From contig NC_015677.1 of assembly GCF_000215705.1 (NCBI RefSeq), forward strand, positions 186,001 through 250,000: a DNA stretch of 64,000 bases, written 5' to 3'. Position numbers and translations under genes: made by a program. The stretch is from Ramlibacter tataouinensis TTB310 (GTDB lineage Bacteria; Pseudomonadota; Gammaproteobacteria; Burkholderiales; Burkholderiaceae_C). A model generated the notes under the pieces. It did no database searches, had not been told where the DNA came from, and saw nothing but the letters and a program-made list of their open reading frames with translations. This document shows positions 1 to 7,335 of the stretch, piece after piece; the first letter of the stretch is position 1, and the number at the start of each line of letters is the position of its first letter.

Positions 1-553
1 TGAGCTTGCCGTTCACCGTGGTGCGCAGGGCCAGGTTCATCGGGTCCGGCACGTCCGCGCGATCCACCAGGAAGGGCCCCAGCGGCGTGGCGCCGTCGCG
101 GTTCTTCACCCGCAGGTTGGGCCGGTACCAGTTCTCCAGGTAGTCGCGGATGGCGTAGTCGTTGGCCACCGTGTAGCCGGCGATGAAGTCGTAGGCGTCG
201 CCGCGGCGCACCTTTTTGGCCGTGCGGCCGATCACCACCGTGAGCTCGCACTCGTAGTGCATGAACCGGACGTCGGGCGGGCGGCGGGTGCGCTGGCGGT
301 GGCCATTGAGCGCGCGCTCGCCCTTGAGGAAGACCAGCGGCTCCTCGGGTGCCTTGAAGGCCAGCTCCTTGGCGTGGTCGGCGTAGTTCAGGCCCAGGGC
401 CAGGATGGTGCGCGGCTGCGGCACCGGCGCCACCGGCGGCAGCCAGGTGACGGCATCGAAGCCCACGCTGCGACCGTCGGCCAGCAGCAGCCGGCCGTCC
501 CGCTCGACGGCGGGCTGGACGCGGCCTTCATGCACGACACGGGCTTGCTTCAT
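1..553 (-). CDS. hpaG2: Fumarylacetoacetate hydrolase-family protein, HpaG C-terminal-half type (5-oxopent-3-ene-1,2,5-tricarboxylate decarboxylase/isomerase); partial
   Basis: The frame opens with ATG at 553 and is still open at the window edge, so about 184 N-terminal residues are visible and the C-terminus is missing. The protein has the FAH-fold features: a hydrophobic stretch with LALGLNYADHAKE near residues 51-63, then FMHYECELTVVIG and a later YTVANDYAIRDY segment, which carry the metal-binding acidic residues of the family. In homoprotocatechuate degradation, HpaG decarboxylates and isomerises the ring-cleavage product in the cytoplasm. Its ATG overlaps the stop of the preceding hpaG1-like gene (ATGA), so the two halves that are fused in E. 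coli HpaG are separate, translationally coupled genes here. The assignment as the second half rests on gene order after hpaR and on family resemblance. Confidence 0.8.
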   Translation of the reverse strand, partial: MKQARVVHEGRVQPAVERDGRLLLADGRSVGFDAVTWLPPVAPVPQPRTILALGLNYADHAKELAFKAPEEPLVFLKGERALNGHRQRTRRPPDVRFMHYECELTVVIGRTAKKVRRGDAYDFIAGYTVANDYAIRDYLENWYRPNLRVKNRDGATPLGPFLVDRADVPDPMNLALRTTVNGKL

Positions 554-1161
554 GAGGCCTGCGCCACCAGGGTGTTGGACAGGGTGCCCAGCGCCGGCGA
601 GTGCAGCTCGACGCGGTCGCCGGCGCGGGCGCGCGGACGCGGCGCGTCGCAGCCCAGCAGCAGCACGTCGCCCTCGCCCAGGGTCATGAAGCCGGCCACG
701 TCCGCCAGCAGGTTGGCCGGCGCGCGCACCAGCGCGTCGAAGCGCACCGTCTGGCGCAGCTCGCCGTTGATGCGCACCTCGATCCGCAGGGTCGCCGGGT
801 CGGCCGGGCGCACCTGCAGCCCGACGCCCAGGAAGCCGTCCAGGCACTTGAACTTCACGGGCGGGCGGAAGAAGCTGGCGTGCGGGAGGGACAGGTCGTT
901 CATCAGCACGCAGCCGGCGACCTCGGTCGCGTTCTTCATCACCATGCCGAGCGTGGCGCCGATCTCGACGTCCGCCACCCCGGGCGGCAGCGCGATCGCC
1001 GCGCCATGCGGGCTGAAGGTGTTGGCCGTCTTGACGTACAGCACCGGCGCCCGGGGCGGCGCCTTGTAGGGCGCCTGGTCCATCTGCGGGCGCAGGGCCT
1101 CGAACTCGCTGCGGAAGTTCAGCAGCGTGCCGTACACCGTGCCGCGGGGTAGATAGCTCAT
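550..1161 (-). CDS. hpaG1: Fumarylacetoacetate hydrolase-family protein, HpaG N-terminal-half type
   Basis: A 203-residue protein starting at ATG 1161 (MSYLPRGTVYGTLLNFR). A GGAGG ribosome-binding site lies nine bases upstream. It matches the N-terminal half of E. coli HpaG: YKAPPRAPVLYVK, then a MNDLSLPHASFFRPP segment comparable to the family's NDVSLPEESFYRP. The expected role is in the meta-cleavage pathway of homoprotocatechuate, together with the coupled hpaG2 gene. Its start overlaps the stop of the MarR gene (ATGA), so hpaR-hpaG1-hpaG2 is one operon. The rest of the pathway (hpaEDFHI-like) would be expected just outside the left edge. Confidence 0.8.
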   Translation of the reverse strand: MSYLPRGTVYGTLLNFRSEFEALRPQMDQAPYKAPPRAPVLYVKTANTFSPHGAAIALPPGVADVEIGATLGMVMKNATEVAGCVLMNDLSLPHASFFRPPVKFKCLDGFLGVGLQVRPADPATLRIEVRINGELRQTVRFDALVRAPANLLADVAGFMTLGEGDVLLLGCDAPRPRARAGDRVELHSPALGTLSNTLVAQAS

Positions 1162-1655
1162 GCCGGTGCCTCCGCCTGCGGCGCCGCGCCATTGCGCCGC
1201 GAAGGACGCCCCGGGCCGGCGCCGGGCTGCTCCAGCTCGATCAGCTCGTCCAACAGCCGGTAGAGCTGCTGGAGCTTGGCCTTGCCCAGGGTGGCTTCCA
1301 TCCACTGGTAGTGCGCCTCGACGGCGTGCGAGAGCTTGTCCACCAGCTTGCGGCCCTTGGCCGTGGCCTCCACCACGGTGCGCCGCTGGTCGGCCGGGTC
1401 GCGCTCGCGCCGGATCAGGCCGTCGCGCTCCATGCGCGCCAGCACGCCGGTGAGGCTGGGCCCCAGGATGAACGCCTCGCGCGCCACCCGGCCGGTCTCC
1501 ACCGTGCCGTGCTCGCCCAGCACCCGCAGCACCCGCCACTGCTGGTCCGACAGCCCGTGCTCGCGCAGGCGCGGCCGGTTGTGGGCCATGACGGCTTCGC
1601 GCGCCTGCAGCAGCAGGCGGGGGAGGTTGCGGTGGGCGAAGGGGGTGGTGCTCAT
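1158..1655 (-). CDS. hpaR: MarR-family regulator of homoprotocatechuate degradation (HpaR-like)
   Basis: A 165-residue winged-helix protein of MarR type. It resembles E. coli HpaR closely: LLLQAREAVMAHNRP at the N-terminus, LSDQQWRVLRVL, then ILGPSLTGVLARMERDGLI (recognition helix and wing) and a C-terminal dimerisation helix ending LLDELIELEQ. HpaR proteins repress the hpa genes until the aromatic intermediate binds. The gene is first in an operon with hpaG1 and hpaG2. There is no Shine-Dalgarno sequence before ATG 1655; instead a very A/T-rich dyad begins three bases upstream, so the message may be leaderless or nearly so and autoregulated. The start is supported by the N-terminal match to HpaR. 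Confidence 0.85.
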   Translation of the reverse strand: MSTTPFAHRNLPRLLLQAREAVMAHNRPRLREHGLSDQQWRVLRVLGEHGTVETGRVAREAFILGPSLTGVLARMERDGLIRRERDPADQRRTVVEATAKGRKLVDKLSHAVEAHYQWMEATLGKAKLQQLYRLLDELIELEQPGAGPGRPSRRNGAAPQAEAPA

Positions 1656-1657
1656 GG

Positions 1658-1681
1658 CTAATTGATTAACATATTAAATGT
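1658..1681. promoter_or_regulatory. Candidate HpaR operator / hpaR promoter region
   Basis: This 24-base stretch is strikingly A/T-rich in an otherwise G/C-rich region and contains TTAA-N4-TTAA (1668-1679) plus a nearby TAATTGATTAA. It directly abuts the hpaR start codon and lies in the gap between divergent hpaR and radA. MarR proteins commonly bind such dyads over their own promoter. No binding data are available; the assignment is by position and composition. Confidence 0.45.
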
Positions 1682-1752
1682 TTCCGCGGCGCCGGGCAAA
1701 TCCGCGCAAACCGCGCGGGCGGTGCGGCTCGGTTGAATCGGCACGGGCTGCC

Positions 1753-1758
1753 TACACT
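1753..1758 (+). promoter_or_regulatory. -10 box of radA
   Basis: TACACT lies seven bases before the radA ATG at 1766, so transcription should start at or within a base or two of the start codon. The same arrangement recurs before pyrF, proA and the M48 protease gene. A good -35 is not obvious. Confidence 0.5.
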
Positions 1759-1765
1759 TGCGGTC

Positions 1766-3145
1766 ATGGCCAAGGACAAGACGATCTACAGCTGCACCGA
1801 ATGCGGCGGCAGCACCCCCAAGTGGCAGGGCAAATGCCCGCACTGCAACGCCTGGAACACGCTGGTGGAGACGGTGCCGGAGGGCGCGGCGGGGCCGGGC
1901 CGCAACCGCTTCGCCGCGCTGGCGTCGACTTCCGAGCTCGCGGTGCTGGCCGACATCGAGGCCGCCGACGTGGCGCGCACGCCCACCGGCATAGCCGAGC
2001 TGGACCGGGTGCTGGGCGGCGGCATCGTCGAGGGCGGCGTGGTGCTGATCGGCGGCGACCCCGGCATCGGCAAGTCCACGCTGCTGCTGCAGGCGCTGGA
2101 CGGGCTGCAAAGGGCCGACGTGCCCTCGCTGTACGTCACCGGCGAGGAGTCGGGCGCACAGGTGGCGCTGCGCTCGCGCCGGCTCGGGCTGGACAACTCG
2201 CAGGTGAAGGTGCTGGCCGAGATCCAGCTGGAGAAGATCCTGGCGACGCTCAACGCCGCCCGGCCTGCGGTGGCCGTGATCGACTCCATCCAGACCGTCT
2301 ACTCCGACCAGCTCACCTCGGCGCCTGGCTCGGTGGCGCAGGTGCGCGAATGCGCGGCGCACCTCACGCGCGCCGCCAAGGCCAGCGGCACCAGCGTGGT
2401 GCTGGTGGGCCACGTGACCAAGGAAGGCGCCCTGGCCGGCCCGCGCGTGCTGGAGCACATGGTGGACACCGTGCTGTACTTCGAGGGCGACACCCATTCC
2501 AGCTTCCGCCTGGTGCGCGCCATCAAGAACCGCTTCGGCGCCGTCAACGAGATCGGCGTGTTCGCCATGACGGAAAAGGGCCTCAAGGGCGTCGCCAACC
2601 CCAGCGCGATCTTTTTGTCGCAGCACGCCGAGCCGGTGCCGGGCAGCTGCGTGCTGGTCACGCTGGAGGGCACGCGCCCCATGCTGGTGGAGATCCAGGC
2701 CCTGGTGGACAGCGGCGGCCCCAGCCCGCGCCGCCTGTCGGTGGGCCTGGAGCGCGACCGCCTGGCCATGCTGCTGGCGGTGCTGCACCGCCACGCCGGC
2801 GTGGCCTGCATGGACCAGGACGTGTTCGTCAACGCGGTGGGCGGGGTGCGCATCAGCGAGCCGGCGGCCGACCTGGCGGTCATGCTGGCCATCACCTCGT
2901 CCTTGCGCGGCAAGCCCCTGCCCAAGGGCTTCATCGCCTTCGGCGAGGTCGGCCTGGCCGGCGAGGTGCGCCCCGCGCCGCGCGGCCAGGAGCGGCTGCG
3001 CGAGGCGGCCAAGCTCGGTTTTTCCGTCGCCGTGGTGCCCAAGGCCAACGCGCCCAAGAAAGGCAGCCGCGAGTTGGAAGGGCTGACCATCCACCCGGTG
3101 GAACGCATCGAGCAGGCGATGGACGTGGTGCGGGGTTTGGCATGA
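1766..3145 (+). CDS. radA: DNA repair protein RadA
   Basis: A 459-residue RecA-like ATPase that promotes branch migration of recombination intermediates. The N-terminal zinc finger has cysteines at 10, 13, 24 and 27. The Walker A motif GGDPGIGKST is at 96-105, and the RadA-specific KNRFG motif is at about 254-258. The C-terminal third is the Lon-protease-like domain (QDVFVNAVGGVRI, then KGFIAFGEVGLAGEVRP). Length is normal for the family. The start at 1766 is preferred over an in-frame codon 33 bases upstream because family members begin just before the zinc finger and because a -10 box lies immediately upstream. Confidence 0.97.
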   Translation: MAKDKTIYSCTECGGSTPKWQGKCPHCNAWNTLVETVPEGAAGPGRNRFAALASTSELAVLADIEAADVARTPTGIAELDRVLGGGIVEGGVVLIGGDPGIGKSTLLLQALDGLQRADVPSLYVTGEESGAQVALRSRRLGLDNSQVKVLAEIQLEKILATLNAARPAVAVIDSIQTVYSDQLTSAPGSVAQVRECAAHLTRAAKASGTSVVLVGHVTKEGALAGPRVLEHMVDTVLYFEGDTHSSFRLVRAIKNRFGAVNEIGVFAMTEKGLKGVANPSAIFLSQHAEPVPGSCVLVTLEGTRPMLVEIQALVDSGGPSPRRLSVGLERDRLAMLLAVLHRHAGVACMDQDVFVNAVGGVRISEPAADLAVMLAITSSLRGKPLPKGFIAFGEVGLAGEVRPAPRGQERLREAAKLGFSVAVVPKANAPKKGSRELEGLTIHPVERIEQAMDVVRGLA

Positions 3146-3176
3146 GGAGCTGGGCCAAGGTGGGAGGCGGCTTGCT

Positions 3177-3662
3177 ATGGGTGGTTTGAGGATGTTGATC
3201 TCCATAGCGGATCAGAGCTTGCGACTGGTCGGGCCGGATGGAACTGATCGCATCTATCGGGTGTCCACGGCTGCGAATGGCGCCGGCTGCCGCTCAGGCA
3301 GTTTCTGCACGCCCATCGGCCGCCATCGTGTCCGGCTCAAGATCGGCGACGGCTGCCCCGTCGGCACCGTGTTCCGGCGCCGCCGCGCCACCGGGGAAAT
3401 CTATGACGGCGAGCTGGGGCGGCGCTTTCCGGGCCGCGACTGGGTGCTCACGCGCATCCTGTGGCTGGACGGCCTGGAGCAGGGCGTGAACCGCGGCGGC
3501 GAGGTCGACACCCTGCGCCGCTTCATCTACCTCCACGGCACCCCCTACGAGCAGGACATCGGACAGCCCGTGTCGCATGGCTGCATCCGGGTCGGCGCCG
3601 CCGACCTGGTGGAGATCTTCGACGCGGTGACGGTGGGCGCCGAAGTCCTCATCAGCCCCTGA
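3177..3662 (+). CDS. L,D-transpeptidase (YkuD) family protein without an obvious signal peptide
   Basis: A 161-residue protein with the YkuD catalytic signature: a conserved HG pair at about 120-121 and SHGCIR at 133-138, with Cys136 as the presumed nucleophile. YkuD enzymes make 3-3 or lipoprotein cross-links in peptidoglycan in the periplasm. This one is little more than the catalytic domain, and its N-terminus (MLISIADQSLRLVG after an optional five-residue extension) has no hydrophobic export signal. A GGGAGG sequence nine bases before 3177 favours that ATG; the alternative ATG is at 3192. It follows radA by 31 bases on the same strand. Substrate and location are uncertain. Confidence 0.8.
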   Translation: MGGLRMLISIADQSLRLVGPDGTDRIYRVSTAANGAGCRSGSFCTPIGRHRVRLKIGDGCPVGTVFRRRRATGEIYDGELGRRFPGRDWVLTRILWLDGLEQGVNRGGEVDTLRRFIYLHGTPYEQDIGQPVSHGCIRVGAADLVEIFDAVTVGAEVLISP

Positions 3663-3687
3663 GGCCGCGTGCATCGACAATCGCTCC

Positions 3688-4110
3688 ATGAACCTGCGCA
3701 AGATCGTCCTGCCCATCGCCGGCGCGGCCATCGTCTTCGGCGCCTGGCGTGCCTACGGCTGGCAAGGTGTGGCCTTCGCCGTCAGCGTCCTGGTGCTGTG
3801 GGTGCTGCTGCATTTCACCCGGCTGATGGCGGTGCTCAAGCGCGCCGCCGACCGGCCGGTGGGCTGGGTCGCCAGCGCGGTGATGCTCAATGCCAAGCTG
3901 CGCCCCGGCGTGAACCTGCTGCACGTGGTGGCGCTGACGCGTTCGCTGGGCCAGCAGCTCTCGCCCAAGGACCAGCAGCCCGAGGTGTTCCGCTGGACAG
4001 ACAACGGCGGCTCGCACGTGACCTGCGAATTCACCGGCGGCAAGCTGGCGAGCTGGTCGCTGTACCGCCCGCCGGCCGAGGCCGGCGATGTACCGGCGGA
4101 CGCCCGGTAA
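3688..4110 (+). CDS. Small conserved membrane protein of unknown function
   Basis: A 140-residue protein with two hydrophobic helices near the N-terminus (about residues 6-22 and 27-46), followed by a basic stretch and a soluble C-terminal part containing CEFTGGKLASWSLYRPP. I do not recognise a characterised family. It lies between the transpeptidase-like gene and ilvE on the same strand. Its stop codon overlaps the candidate -10 box of ilvE, and a leucine-rich mini-ORF starts inside its last codons. Confidence 0.7.
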   Translation: MNLRKIVLPIAGAAIVFGAWRAYGWQGVAFAVSVLVLWVLLHFTRLMAVLKRAADRPVGWVASAVMLNAKLRPGVNLLHVVALTRSLGQQLSPKDQQPEVFRWTDNGGSHVTCEFTGGKLASWSLYRPPAEAGDVPADAR

Positions 4111-4168
4111 AATCTCGCGTTTGCTGCCGCTGTTGCTGCTGACCCCGAGCAAAGGACGAGAGACATGA
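4088..4168 (+). CDS. Candidate leucine-rich leader mini-ORF upstream of ilvE
   Basis: A 26-codon frame begins with ATG 4088, six bases after a GAGG, and ends with TGA 4166-4168. The stop overlaps the ilvE start (ATGA). Codons 9-18 read I-S-R-L-L-P-L-L-L-L, so six of seven consecutive codons are leucine. This is the composition of a branched-chain amino acid leader peptide, and the overlap would couple its translation to ilvE. Against it: the TAAAAT box at 4108-4113 would place the ilvE transcript start inside the frame, no attenuator hairpin is obvious, and CTG repeats arise easily in G/C-rich DNA. Confidence 0.3.
   Translation: MYRRTPGKISRLLPLLLLTPSKGRET
4108..4113 (+). promoter_or_regulatory. 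-10 box of ilvE
   Basis: TAAAAT overlaps the stop codon of the upstream membrane-protein gene and would give a leader of about 45 bases before ilvE. It is among the most A/T-rich hexamers in the area. The -35 is not clear. Confidence 0.45.
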
Positions 4169-5100
4169 GCGTTGTACCTTCCCTGGCCGACCGAGACGGC
4201 AAGATCTGGATGGACGGTGAGATGGTCGACTGGCGCAACGCCAAGATCCACGTCCTGACCCACACCCTGCACTACGGCTGCGGCGCCTTCGAGGGCGTGC
4301 GCGCCTACAAGACCGCCAAGGGCACGGCCATCTTCCGCCTGCAGGAGCACACCGAGCGCCTGTTCAACAGCGCCAAGATCCTGCGCATGCAGCTGCCCTT
4401 TTCCAAGGAGGAGGTCAACGAGGCGCAGAAGGCCGTGGTGCGCGCCAACAAGCTGGACAGCTGCTACCTGCGGCCGCTGGCCTGGATCGGCTCCGAAAAG
4501 CTGGGCGTCAGCCCCAAGGGCAACCAGATCCACCTGATGGTGGCCGCCTGGGCCTGGGGCGCCTACCTGGGCGAGGAAGGCCTCAAGCGCGGCATCCGGG
4601 TCAAGACCTCCAGCTACACCCGGCACCACGTCAACATCACCATGACCCAGGCCAAGGCGGTGTCCAACTACACCAACTCCATCCTGGCCAACATGGAGGC
4701 GGTGGACGACGGCTACGACGAGGCGCTGCTGCTGGACAGCTCGGGCTTCGTCAGCGAAGGTGCCGGCGAGAACGTCTTCGTCATCAAGGGCGGCGTGGTC
4801 TACACGCCCGACCTGTCGGCCGGCGCGCTCAACGGCATCACGCGCAACACCGTGTTCCACATCTGCAAGGACCTCGGCATCGAGATCGTGCAGAAGCGCA
4901 TCACCCGCGACGAGGTCTACATCGCCGACGAGGCCTTCTTCACCGGCACCGCCGCCGAGGTCACGCCCATCCGCGAGCTGGACCGGGTGCCGATCGGCGC
5001 CGGCTCGCGCGGCCCGGTGACCGAGAAGATCCAGTCGGCCTTCTTCGACATCGTGAACGGCCGCAATCCCCAGTACGCCCACTGGCTGACCGCCGTCTGA
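4165..5100 (+). CDS. ilvE: Branched-chain amino acid aminotransferase
   Basis: A 311-residue fold-type IV PLP enzyme that interconverts leucine, isoleucine and valine with their 2-oxo acids, using glutamate/2-oxoglutarate. The substrate-side motif YGCGAFEGVRAY is at 37-48. The PLP lysine is expected at about 164 in QAKAVSNYTNS, followed by EALLLDSSGFVSEGAGENVF, which binds the phosphate. AAGGACGAG upstream provides the ribosome-binding site. Length and domain content are normal. The adjacent zinc-finger gene starts ten bases after the stop and is probably cotranscribed. A leucine-rich mini-ORF overlaps the start. Confidence 0.96.
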   Translation: MSVVPSLADRDGKIWMDGEMVDWRNAKIHVLTHTLHYGCGAFEGVRAYKTAKGTAIFRLQEHTERLFNSAKILRMQLPFSKEEVNEAQKAVVRANKLDSCYLRPLAWIGSEKLGVSPKGNQIHLMVAAWAWGAYLGEEGLKRGIRVKTSSYTRHHVNITMTQAKAVSNYTNSILANMEAVDDGYDEALLLDSSGFVSEGAGENVFVIKGGVVYTPDLSAGALNGITRNTVFHICKDLGIEIVQKRITRDEVYIADEAFFTGTAAEVTPIRELDRVPIGAGSRGPVTEKIQSAFFDIVNGRNPQYAHWLTAV

Positions 5101-5110
5101 ACTCCCTGCC

Positions 5111-5326
5111 ATGACCACTGCCGCCCCCAAGAAGAAGGAAGCCGTCGTCGAGCTGCTGGCCAAGGACCTGAACGCCAACGGCGGCATCTTCTGCCCCAGC
5201 CCCAGGGCCGACATGAAGCTGTGGAACAGCCACCCGCGCATCTACCTGGACGTGGCGCGCAGCGGCGAGGCCAAGTGCGCGTACTGCGGCACGGTCTACA
5301 AGCTGAAAGCCGGCGAAAGGCTTTGA
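5111..5326 (+). CDS. Small zinc-finger domain protein (zf-CHCC type)
   Basis: A 71-residue protein with ligands Cys28, His41, Cys56 and Cys59 (FCPSP, SHPRIYLDV, CAYCGTVYKL). This matches the CHCC zinc-finger family, related to the NDUFS6/complex I accessory subunit and widespread as a small protein in proteobacteria. Its exact function in bacteria is unclear. It follows ilvE by ten bases, a neighbourhood that is common in this family of organisms. Confidence 0.88.
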   Translation: MTTAAPKKKEAVVELLAKDLNANGGIFCPSPRADMKLWNSHPRIYLDVARSGEAKCAYCGTVYKLKAGERL

Positions 5327-5410
5327 CCCCCCCGAAGCGGCCTGCGGCCGCCTCCCCCCGAGGGGGCGCCACCAGCGGCCCGGCAAAGCCGGTTCCGCGG
5401 TGGCCGCTTG
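5327..5410. repeat. Intergenic G/C-rich repeat, copy A (inverse orientation)
   Basis: The gap between the zinc-finger gene and waaF is filled by this element. Its reverse strand carries GGGCCG, then GGCGCCCCCTCGGGGGG, the same core as the copies at 40950-41030 and 44568-44647, followed by inner dyads (GCGGCC/GGCCGC, CGGCTTTGCCG). Such elements are scattered between genes in Comamonadaceae genomes. This copy is more divergent than the other two. Confidence 0.6.
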
Positions 5411-5425
5411 AACAGGCAGGCTTCC

Positions 5426-6430
5426 ATGGCTGAATCACTTGTCATCGCGCCGCAGTGGATCGGCGACGCGGTGATGACCGAACCGCTGCTGCGGCGCCTG
5501 CAGGCTCGCGGCGAGCGGCTCACCGTCGGCGCCGTGCCCTGGGTGGCGCCGGTGTACCGGGCCATGCCGCAGGTGGCCGAGGTCATCGAGTTCCCGTTCC
5601 AGCACGGCGGCCTGCAGCTCGGCGCGCGGCGCCGGCTGGCGCGGCAGTTCCAGGGGCGTTTCGACACCGCCTACGTGCTGCCCAATTCGCTCAAGAGCGC
5701 GCTGCTGCCCTTCCTGGCCGGCATCCCGCAGCGCGTGGGCTACCTGGGCGAGGCCCGGGTGGGGCTGCTCACGCACCGGCTGAAGAACCCGGGGAACAAG
5801 CCGCCCATGGTGGCCTTCTATTCGGCGCTCAGCGGGCAGACGGAGGGCCTGGCCCAGGACCGTCCGGCGTTGCGGCTGCCGCCGCAGGCCATGGAGGCCG
5901 TGCTGGCGGCCCATGGCCTGGCGCCGCGGTCCTACCTGGTGTTCGCGCCGGGGGCCGAGTTCGGGCCGTCCAAGCGCTGGCCCGAGCGCCATTACGCCGC
6001 GCTGGCCGCGGACCAGCCACTGCCGGTGCTGCTGCTCGGCTCCGGCAAGGACGCAGCCGTGTGCGAGGCCATCGCGCGGGACGGCGGCGCGCACTGCCGA
6101 AACCTGGCCGGCCGGACCTCGCTGGCCGACGCGTTCGCGCTGATCGCGGGCGCGCGCGCCATGGTCAGCAACGACTCGGGACTGATGCACGTGGCGGCGG
6201 CATTCGGCATCCCGCAGGTCGCGCTGTTCGGCTCCTCCAGCCCGCTGCACACGCCGCCGCTGAACGACAGCGCCCGGGTGGTCTGGCTCAAGGACGACCC
6301 GCACTACCAGCCGCCGCTGGAGTGCGCGCCCTGCTTCCAGCGCGAGTGCCCACTGGGCCATCACCGCTGCCTGGAGGACGTGGCCCCCGCGCGCGTGGCC
6401 GGGCTGCTTCAGGCGGCCAGCAGGTCCTGA
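5426..6430 (+). CDS. waaF: Lipopolysaccharide heptosyltransferase II
   Basis: A 334-residue GT-B glycosyltransferase of family GT9 that adds the second heptose to the inner core of lipopolysaccharide at the cytoplasmic membrane. Family signatures seen are LVIAPQWIGDAVMTEPLL at the N-terminus, VLPNSLKSALLPFLAGIPQRVGY, FAPGAEFGPSKRWP and NDSGLMHVAAAFGIPQVALFGSSSP in the sugar-nucleotide-binding half. The cysteine-rich tail (CAPCFQRECPLGHHRC) is also typical. ATG 5426 is preferred over an upstream TTG. The 3' end overlaps the convergent LysR gene by 22 bases. Confidence 0.93.
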   Translation: MAESLVIAPQWIGDAVMTEPLLRRLQARGERLTVGAVPWVAPVYRAMPQVAEVIEFPFQHGGLQLGARRRLARQFQGRFDTAYVLPNSLKSALLPFLAGIPQRVGYLGEARVGLLTHRLKNPGNKPPMVAFYSALSGQTEGLAQDRPALRLPPQAMEAVLAAHGLAPRSYLVFAPGAEFGPSKRWPERHYAALAADQPLPVLLLGSGKDAAVCEAIARDGGAHCRNLAGRTSLADAFALIAGARAMVSNDSGLMHVAAAFGIPQVALFGSSSPLHTPPLNDSARVVWLKDDPHYQPPLECAPCFQRECPLGHHRCLEDVAPARVAGLLQAASRS

Positions 6431-7269
6431 AGCCGCTGCAAGGCGGTGGACGGATCGCCGTGCCACACCAGATGGGTGCGGTTGCGCCGCACCCGGGCAG
6501 GCAGCTCGTGCTGCCGCACGTCGCTGGCGGCGCGCAGCGCCAGCAGCAACGACCGGGGCACGATGGCGAAGCCGGTGCCGGCCGCCACGCAGGCGATCAT
6601 CGCCTGGTAGGACGCGAACTCCAGGGTGCGCGCCGGCATCACGGCCGAGGCGCCCAGCCAGTCCTCCAGCCGCTTGCGATAGGAGCAGCCGGAGGCGAAG
6701 GCGATCAGCGTCAGCCCGGCCAGGTCGCGCGCCTGGCGCACGGCAGCCACGTCCTTGCCGGTCACCAGCACCAGTTCCTCCTCGAACACCGGCAGGGCCT
6801 GCAGTCCGGGCGCGGTGAACGGCTCCGAGACGAAGGCCGCCTCCAGCTCGAAGTTCGCGACCCGCTGCAGCAGCGCGCCGGTGGTGCCGGTGGCCAGCTC
6901 GACCACCACGCCGGGGTACAGCTGGTGGAAGCGCGACAGCAGCGGCGCCAGGCGGCTGCCGGCGGTGCTCTCCAGGGAGCCCACGCGCAGCACGCCCCTG
7001 GGCCGGCCGGTGCGCAGCTCGCTCTCGGCCTCGTCGGCCAGGCGGAACAGGCGCTGGGCGTACGACAGCAGCAACTCGCCCTCGGGCGAGAGCACCAGCG
7101 AGCGGCCCTGCCGGCGGAACAGCGGCCGGCCCAGGCGCTGCTCCAGCTGCTTGATGCGCGTGGTCACGTTGGACTGCACGCGGCCGAGCTTGCCGGCCGC
7201 GCGCACCACGCCGCCTTCCTGCACCACGGTGCGGAAGATCTCCAGCGAGTCCAGATCGATGCTTCTCAC
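6409..7269 (-). CDS. LysR-family transcriptional regulator
   Basis: A 286-residue protein with an N-terminal winged helix-turn-helix (residues 1-60, with VRAAGKLGRVQSNVTTRIKQLE as the DNA-binding region) and a periplasmic-binding-protein-like effector domain (LRVGSLESTAG onward). It is divergent from the MFS gene at 7336, with 66 bases between them. This is the usual LysR arrangement, so it probably controls that transporter and the coupled gene after it. The effector is unknown. Its C-terminal codons overlap the 3' end of convergent waaF. Confidence 0.9.
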   Translation of the reverse strand: MRSIDLDSLEIFRTVVQEGGVVRAAGKLGRVQSNVTTRIKQLEQRLGRPLFRRQGRSLVLSPEGELLLSYAQRLFRLADEAESELRTGRPRGVLRVGSLESTAGSRLAPLLSRFHQLYPGVVVELATGTTGALLQRVANFELEAAFVSEPFTAPGLQALPVFEEELVLVTGKDVAAVRQARDLAGLTLIAFASGCSYRKRLEDWLGASAVMPARTLEFASYQAMIACVAAGTGFAIVPRSLLLALRAASDVRQHELPARVRRNRTHLVWHGDPSTALQRLQDLLAA

Positions 7270-7335
7270 AGCGAGAACGGAAGACCAGATTTATTCATTT
7301 GTGCGCTGCGCCGATTCTGGATGTAATGCCGGGCC

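Noticed and set aside
257..1069. Long plus-strand frames opposite hpaG1/hpaG2
   Set aside because: Composition and amino-acid runs (many Arg, Ala, Ser) are those of antisense shadows of G/C-rich genes; the minus-strand frames match known families.
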